From Tomitella biformata AHU 1821 (lineage in GTDB: Bacteria > Actinomycetota > Actinomycetes > Mycobacteriales > Mycobacteriaceae): a stretch of 64,000 bases of DNA. Below, piece after piece: positions 60,755 through 64,000 of this stretch. The notes under the pieces are model-generated. The model ran no database searches and had not been told where the DNA came from. It saw only the letters and a list, made by a program, of their open reading frames with translations. Numbering within the stretch: the stretch's first letter is position 1; every line of letters starts with the position of its first letter. A program made the position numbers and the translations under genes. Location: assembly GCF_000524475.1 (NCBI RefSeq), contig NZ_BAVQ01000009.1:1-64000 (forward strand), written 5' to 3'.

Positions 60755-61938
60755 TGTCTAACCTCTGCTCCCCCACCTTCTCCGACCTCGCTGTCCGGAT
60801 GGGCTTCTCCTGCGAGGAAGCCGGCGGCATGATGGAGTTCCGCAGCCCGACGGCGCTGGAGAACTGGACGCTCCCGGTCCTCGAGTACACGATCATCCTC
60901 GGCTCGATCCTCGCGCTGGTGCTCGCGATCGTGCGCCTGCGCCGAGACCGCGACCCCACGAACATCGTGCTGTGGTTCGGGGCCTGCGCCTTCCTATTCA
61001 TCATCGAGCCGCCCCTGTACTTCCCCGCCGCCTTCGGCATCGAACAGCACGTGGACACCATGTTCGCCCACAACGTGTTCACCGTGGACTTCATGTGGGG
61101 CCGGCTCCCGCTCTACATCATCGCCATCTATCCGCTGATGGCCACGATGGCCTTCGAGCTGGTCCGGATGCTCGGGGCCTTCCGCCGCTACAGCGGATTC
61201 GGCGGCGCGCTGATCGGCGCGGCCTGCGTCGGCTTTGTCCACCACGCGTTCTATGAGATCTTCGACCAGCTCGGCCCGCAACTGCGCTGGTGGGAGTGGT
61301 CTCTCGACAACCCCATCAACCAGCCGTTCTTTGACTCCGTCCCCTTCCCCAGCGTCGCCGTGTTCGCCGCGCTGTGGCCGATGTCGCTGGCGTTCTGCGT
61401 GCAGTATTTCGTGGGCCGGCATGTGGACGCGGGCAAGAAGTACACGGGGATCGGCATCGTGTGGCGCACCATCATGGTCGGCCTCACCGCCTCGGTCGGC
61501 GTGTTCATCCTGCCGATTCCGGCGACGGTCCTGGGGATCGGCAGCGACACGCGCCGCGGCTTCGTCTACGGGGCCGAGCTGGCGATCTTGTCGGTGGTCG
61601 CCATCGTGGTGCTGTACCGGCAGTGGTCGCGGCTCCGCGCTGAGGGCTCTGGCCCCGGAAATCAAGGCAGCGGGTACATCAACAAGCCCATCCGCTACTT
61701 CGCGATCTTCTACCTCGCCGTCCTGGCTCTGCTGTGGGCGACCGCGCTGCCCGACTACTTCGGGGCCGTCGACGGCGTCACCGCCAACGGCGATCCCACC
61801 GGCAGCCTCTGGTACACGCTGGGCTGCTTCGCGGTGGGCATCCTGGTGATCGTCGCGACGTACACGGTCCCGCAGGTGGCCCCGGCCCCGGCGGCTGTCG
61901 CGCCCGAGGACGAGCAGGAGTCCGTGCGCACAACCTAA
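60754..61938 (+). CDS. AveC-like (spirocyclase-family) membrane protein
   Basis: A 394-aa polytopic protein with seven to eight membrane segments (WTLPVLEYTIILGSILALVLAIV near residue 40). The remaining pattern PLYIIAIYPLMATMAFELVRMLG, YEIFDQLGPQLRWWEWS and ALPDYFG resembles the AveC family, named for the avermectin spirocyclase. Outside polyketide clusters its role is unclear. It is co-transcribed with the PF10118 hydrolase and probably acts on a lipid or terpenoid substrate in the membrane. A strong terminator follows. Confidence 0.6.
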   Translation: MSNLCSPTFSDLAVRMGFSCEEAGGMMEFRSPTALENWTLPVLEYTIILGSILALVLAIVRLRRDRDPTNIVLWFGACAFLFIIEPPLYFPAAFGIEQHVDTMFAHNVFTVDFMWGRLPLYIIAIYPLMATMAFELVRMLGAFRRYSGFGGALIGAACVGFVHHAFYEIFDQLGPQLRWWEWSLDNPINQPFFDSVPFPSVAVFAALWPMSLAFCVQYFVGRHVDAGKKYTGIGIVWRTIMVGLTASVGVFILPIPATVLGIGSDTRRGFVYGAELAILSVVAIVVLYRQWSRLRAEGSGPGNQGSGYINKPIRYFAIFYLAVLALLWATALPDYFGAVDGVTANGDPTGSLWYTLGCFAVGILVIVATYTVPQVAPAPAAVAPEDEQESVRTT

Positions 61939-61953
61939 GAGCCTCAAGCGCGA

Positions 61954-61983
61954 ACTGCCCCCGGCCATTTGGCCGGGGGCAGT
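61954..61983 (+). terminator. Terminator after the AveC-like gene
   Basis: ACTGCCCCCGGCC (61954-61966), loop ATTT, GGCCGGGGGCAGT (61971-61983): a perfect 13-bp stem 15 bp after the stop codon. A short T-containing tail follows. Confidence 0.75.
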
Positions 61984-62125
61984 CCTATGACGCAGATAAT
62001 GCTGCCGAGGCCGTTCAGCAGGGCGCCGAGGATGGTTCCGACCCCACCTCGTGAACCCCGTGCCGCCACCCGCGGTTGGGTATGGTGCTGACCAGCACAA
62101 TCCACCGATCGTATTGGGAGCACCT

Positions 62126-62491
62126 ATGCCGTATCTCGGCCTGCTGATCATGGCCCTGTGGCTGTTCTCCCTGATCGACGCGATCACCGCGGACGACGGC
62201 GGCATCCGCCACCTGCCGAAGGCCGTATGGGTGATCGCCGTGCTCCTGGTGCCGCTCGTCGGGTCGTTGGCCTGGTTGTTCCTGGGCCGGCCCGTCCGCG
62301 GCCCAGTGTGGGGCGGCGGCACCGGTGGTGGTGCGGCGCGCCGAAATTCCCCATTCCCCGAGTACGAGACCAAACCCGGCCGCTACGTCGCCCAGACCCC
62401 CGAGGCAGACGCGGAGTTCCTGCGCCAGTGTCGGGCCCGCGCCGAGGAGCAGCGGCGCATCGAGCGCGATCGGCGCCGGGCCGAGGGCTGA
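62126..62491 (+). CDS. PLD-nuclease N-terminal-like small membrane protein
   Basis: A 121-aa protein with two transmembrane helices (YLGLLIMALWLFSLIDAI and VWVIAVLLVPLVGSLAWLFLG, the classic PLDNt pair) followed by a polar, Arg/Glu-rich tail. It begins at ATG 62126, with GGGAG 9 nt upstream. No nuclease domain follows, as usual for the stand-alone form. Its role is unknown. Confidence 0.82.
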   Translation: MPYLGLLIMALWLFSLIDAITADDGGIRHLPKAVWVIAVLLVPLVGSLAWLFLGRPVRGPVWGGGTGGGAARRNSPFPEYETKPGRYVAQTPEADAEFLRQCRARAEEQRRIERDRRRAEG

Positions 62492-62552
62492 CCGCAAACC
62501 CGCTATATTCGAGCAGCCGAAGCTGTTCCCGAGCACAGAGGGTGAGGCAACA

Positions 62553-62843
62553 TTGTCCTTCCAGGCGTACCTCGACACCATCGAGGACAAGACCGGCCTG
62601 ACGCCGCGACAGCTTCTCGCGCTGGCGCACGACCGCGGGCTCGACAAACCGCCGGTCAAGGCGGGCGCGATAATCGACTGGCTCAAGGAGGATTACGGCC
62701 TCGGTCGCGGTCACGCGATGGCGGTGGTCCACATTGTCAAGAACGGACCGACGATCAGCGACAAGCACGTCGGCTCCGCGGGTAGCCACCGTGACGAGTC
62801 CACTGAGCTCTGGCTAGACGGAAAGAACAGCAAACCCGCATAA
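62553..62843 (+). CDS. DUF4287 domain protein
   Basis: A 96-aa protein starting at TTG 62553 (LSFQAYLDTIEDKTGLTP) with GGTGAGG upstream. DUF4287 is a small helical domain, here with KAGAIIDWLKEDYGLGRGHAMAVVHIV. No catalytic role is established. It is compact and apparently monocistronic. Confidence 0.8.
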   Translation: MSFQAYLDTIEDKTGLTPRQLLALAHDRGLDKPPVKAGAIIDWLKEDYGLGRGHAMAVVHIVKNGPTISDKHVGSAGSHRDESTELWLDGKNSKPA

Positions 62844-62902
62844 CGTCGCATGCTGCGGCACGCGTGCCTGCGGCCTTCGCGCACCCGATGAGAGGCCTAC
62901 CA

Positions 62903-63913
62903 ATGCGGTTGTCAGTAGTGGACCTGGGGGTCGTTGCCCCGGGCACAGACGAGAAGCAGGCCCTGGCCGACTCGATTCAGCTGGCTCGGCACGTCGAGGA
63001 GTTGGGGTTCCATCGGATCTGGTTCGCCGAGCACCACGTGAGCGCCATGGGCGCCTCGCACCACCCGGAGCTGCTCATCGCAGCCGTCGGGGCCCTGACC
63101 TCTCGGATCCGCGTCGGCTCCGGCGCGGTGTTGATGAACCACTACAGTCCCTTCAAAGTCGCCGAGATGTTCAAGCAGCTCGAGGCGATGTTCCCCGGCC
63201 GCGTCGACCTCGGGATGGGCCGCGCCACCGCCGGGCCGGTCATCGACATGGCGCTGCAGCGCGACCGCCAGCACCCGGCCCAGCCCGACCACACCCAGCA
63301 GGTCGCCGAGACCCTGGCCTGGCTGCACGGCGGCTTCCCCGACGAGCACCCGTTCGCCACGTCGCGGGTGCTGCCGTCGGTGCCCGAGGTGCCGCAAACC
63401 TGGCTGCTCGGGTCCAGTCCCAGCGGATCGAACCTGGCCGCGGGCCTGGGCATCGGCTACACCTTCGCCGGGTTCATCAACCCACCCGGCGCGGCGTCCG
63501 CCCTGCGGAACTATCGCCAGCAATTCCGGCCCCAAGAGTTCGGCTTGCAGCAACCGCGGGCGATCCTGGCCGTCAACGTCACCGTCGGAGACACCGCCAC
63601 CGACGCGCAGCGCCTCGTCGGCTCACCCAAGGCCTATTACGCGCGGCTATACCGGGGCGACACCGGCACCCTCGTGCCCGCCGCCGACGTGGCGGCCAGC
63701 GAGTTGACGCAGGCCGAGCGGGACCAGCCCACCAGCATCGTCAACGGCCAGTGGCCGCAGTTCGTGGCCGGCGACCCCGGTCAGGTCCGGGCCACGTTGG
63801 AGCAGATGGTCGAGGAGAGTGGAGCCGACGAGGTGATGGTGCAGAACCTGATCGCCGACCCCGTGGACCGGCAACACTCGCACACGCTGCTGGCGGAGGC
63901 GTTTGGGCTGTAG
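62903..63913 (+). CDS. LLM-class flavin-dependent oxidoreductase
   Basis: A 336-aa luciferase-like monooxygenase of the MsnO8 type. LSVVDLGVVAPGTDEKQALADS opens it; RIWFAEHHVSAMGASHHPELLIAAVG and VGSGAVLMNHYSPFKVAE bind flavin. It probably oxidises an organic substrate using reduced FMN or F420. The start at 62903 has AGAGG 7 nt upstream; an in-frame ATG at 62888 is less likely. Confidence 0.87.
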   Translation: MRLSVVDLGVVAPGTDEKQALADSIQLARHVEELGFHRIWFAEHHVSAMGASHHPELLIAAVGALTSRIRVGSGAVLMNHYSPFKVAEMFKQLEAMFPGRVDLGMGRATAGPVIDMALQRDRQHPAQPDHTQQVAETLAWLHGGFPDEHPFATSRVLPSVPEVPQTWLLGSSPSGSNLAAGLGIGYTFAGFINPPGAASALRNYRQQFRPQEFGLQQPRAILAVNVTVGDTATDAQRLVGSPKAYYARLYRGDTGTLVPAADVAASELTQAERDQPTSIVNGQWPQFVAGDPGQVRATLEQMVEESGADEVMVQNLIADPVDRQHSHTLLAEAFGL

Positions 63914-63956
63914 CATTGTGCTACGGACCCTACCGCCGCGTGAAGGGACAGAATCC

Positions 63957-64000
63957 ATGCCGAGCGCCACTGACCGCCCCACCCGAGTCGACCGCGAGCT
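63957..64000 (+). CDS. Partial gene running off the window
   Basis: An ATG at 63957 after AAGGGA opens MPSATDRPTRVDREL and continues to the window end. Too short to identify. Confidence 0.5.
   Translation, partial: MPSATDRPTRVDRE

Noticed and set aside
1-64000. Mobile elements, prophage, CRISPR array or tRNA genes
   Set aside because: No transposase, integrase, terminal repeat, spaced repeat array or cloverleaf was seen.

Overview
The window is GC-rich, densely packed actinobacterial chromosome. Gene content (LCP cell-wall protein, AveC-family membrane protein beside a PF10118 hydrolase, CDGSH protein beside a haem-oxygenase-like protein, a 44-aa Cys-rich protein) suggests Mycobacteriales (Rhodococcus / Gordonia / Dietzia / Tomitella type). 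The genus cannot be decided from sequence alone. I see no rRNA, tRNA, IS element, prophage or CRISPR array.

1-3.5 kb: a leaderless ArsR regulator with an SRPBCC partner, a CYTH-CHAD protein, a 2H RNA ligase/phosphodiesterase and a small Cys-rich protein.

3.5-32.6 kb: a large catabolic island and the main point of interest. It holds an OYE-type reductase, three acyl-CoA dehydrogenases, a flavoprotein dehydrogenase, a zinc alcohol dehydrogenase, five SDRs, an MDR reductase, an enoyl-CoA hydratase-like protein, a DUF35-thiolase pair, an aminoglycoside-phosphotransferase-like kinase next to an acyl-CoA dehydrogenase (ACAD10/11 or LvaA/LvaC-like), an AMP-forming acyl-CoA ligase, EthD and metallo-hydrolase proteins, one complete ABC importer with three different substrate-binding lipoproteins, an MFS pump and two SnoaL-fold proteins. 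By eye I find an 18-bp dyad, TGAACTGA-N2-TCAGTTCA, at six promoters (5460, 5625, 12934, 19731, 22224, 22293). In several cases it lies directly behind a TTGACA-17-bp -10 promoter, so nearly every transcription unit of the island looks like one repressor-controlled regulon. The substrate is not identified. The gene set fits uptake, CoA activation and beta-oxidation of an alicyclic, terpenoid or steroid-derived acid, probably through a hydroxyacyl-CoA intermediate.

32.6-41.1 kb: a lipoate ligase with apparently permuted domains, an SDR, an orphan family-5 binding lipoprotein, then gcvP-gcvT-gcvH (glycine cleavage).

41.1-47.7 kb: envelope genes: an LCP ligase, GtrA, a YfhO-like polytopic protein, a family-2 glycosyltransferase and a sugar aminotransferase. 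47.8-52.1 kb: a 21-aa hydrophobic peptide gene with its own signals, and a three-gene operon (SbnA-like enzyme, FAD/NAD(P)-binding protein, Y4yA-type PLP decarboxylase) that looks biosynthetic. 52.1-56.9 kb: tal-gnd-pgi with a divergent DeoR regulator and tandem operators. 57-64 kb: a HemK2-like methyltransferase, an iron redox enzyme divergent from a CDGSH protein with abutting start codons, TetR with PF10118 hydrolase and AveC-like protein, small conserved proteins, and a luciferase-like monooxygenase.
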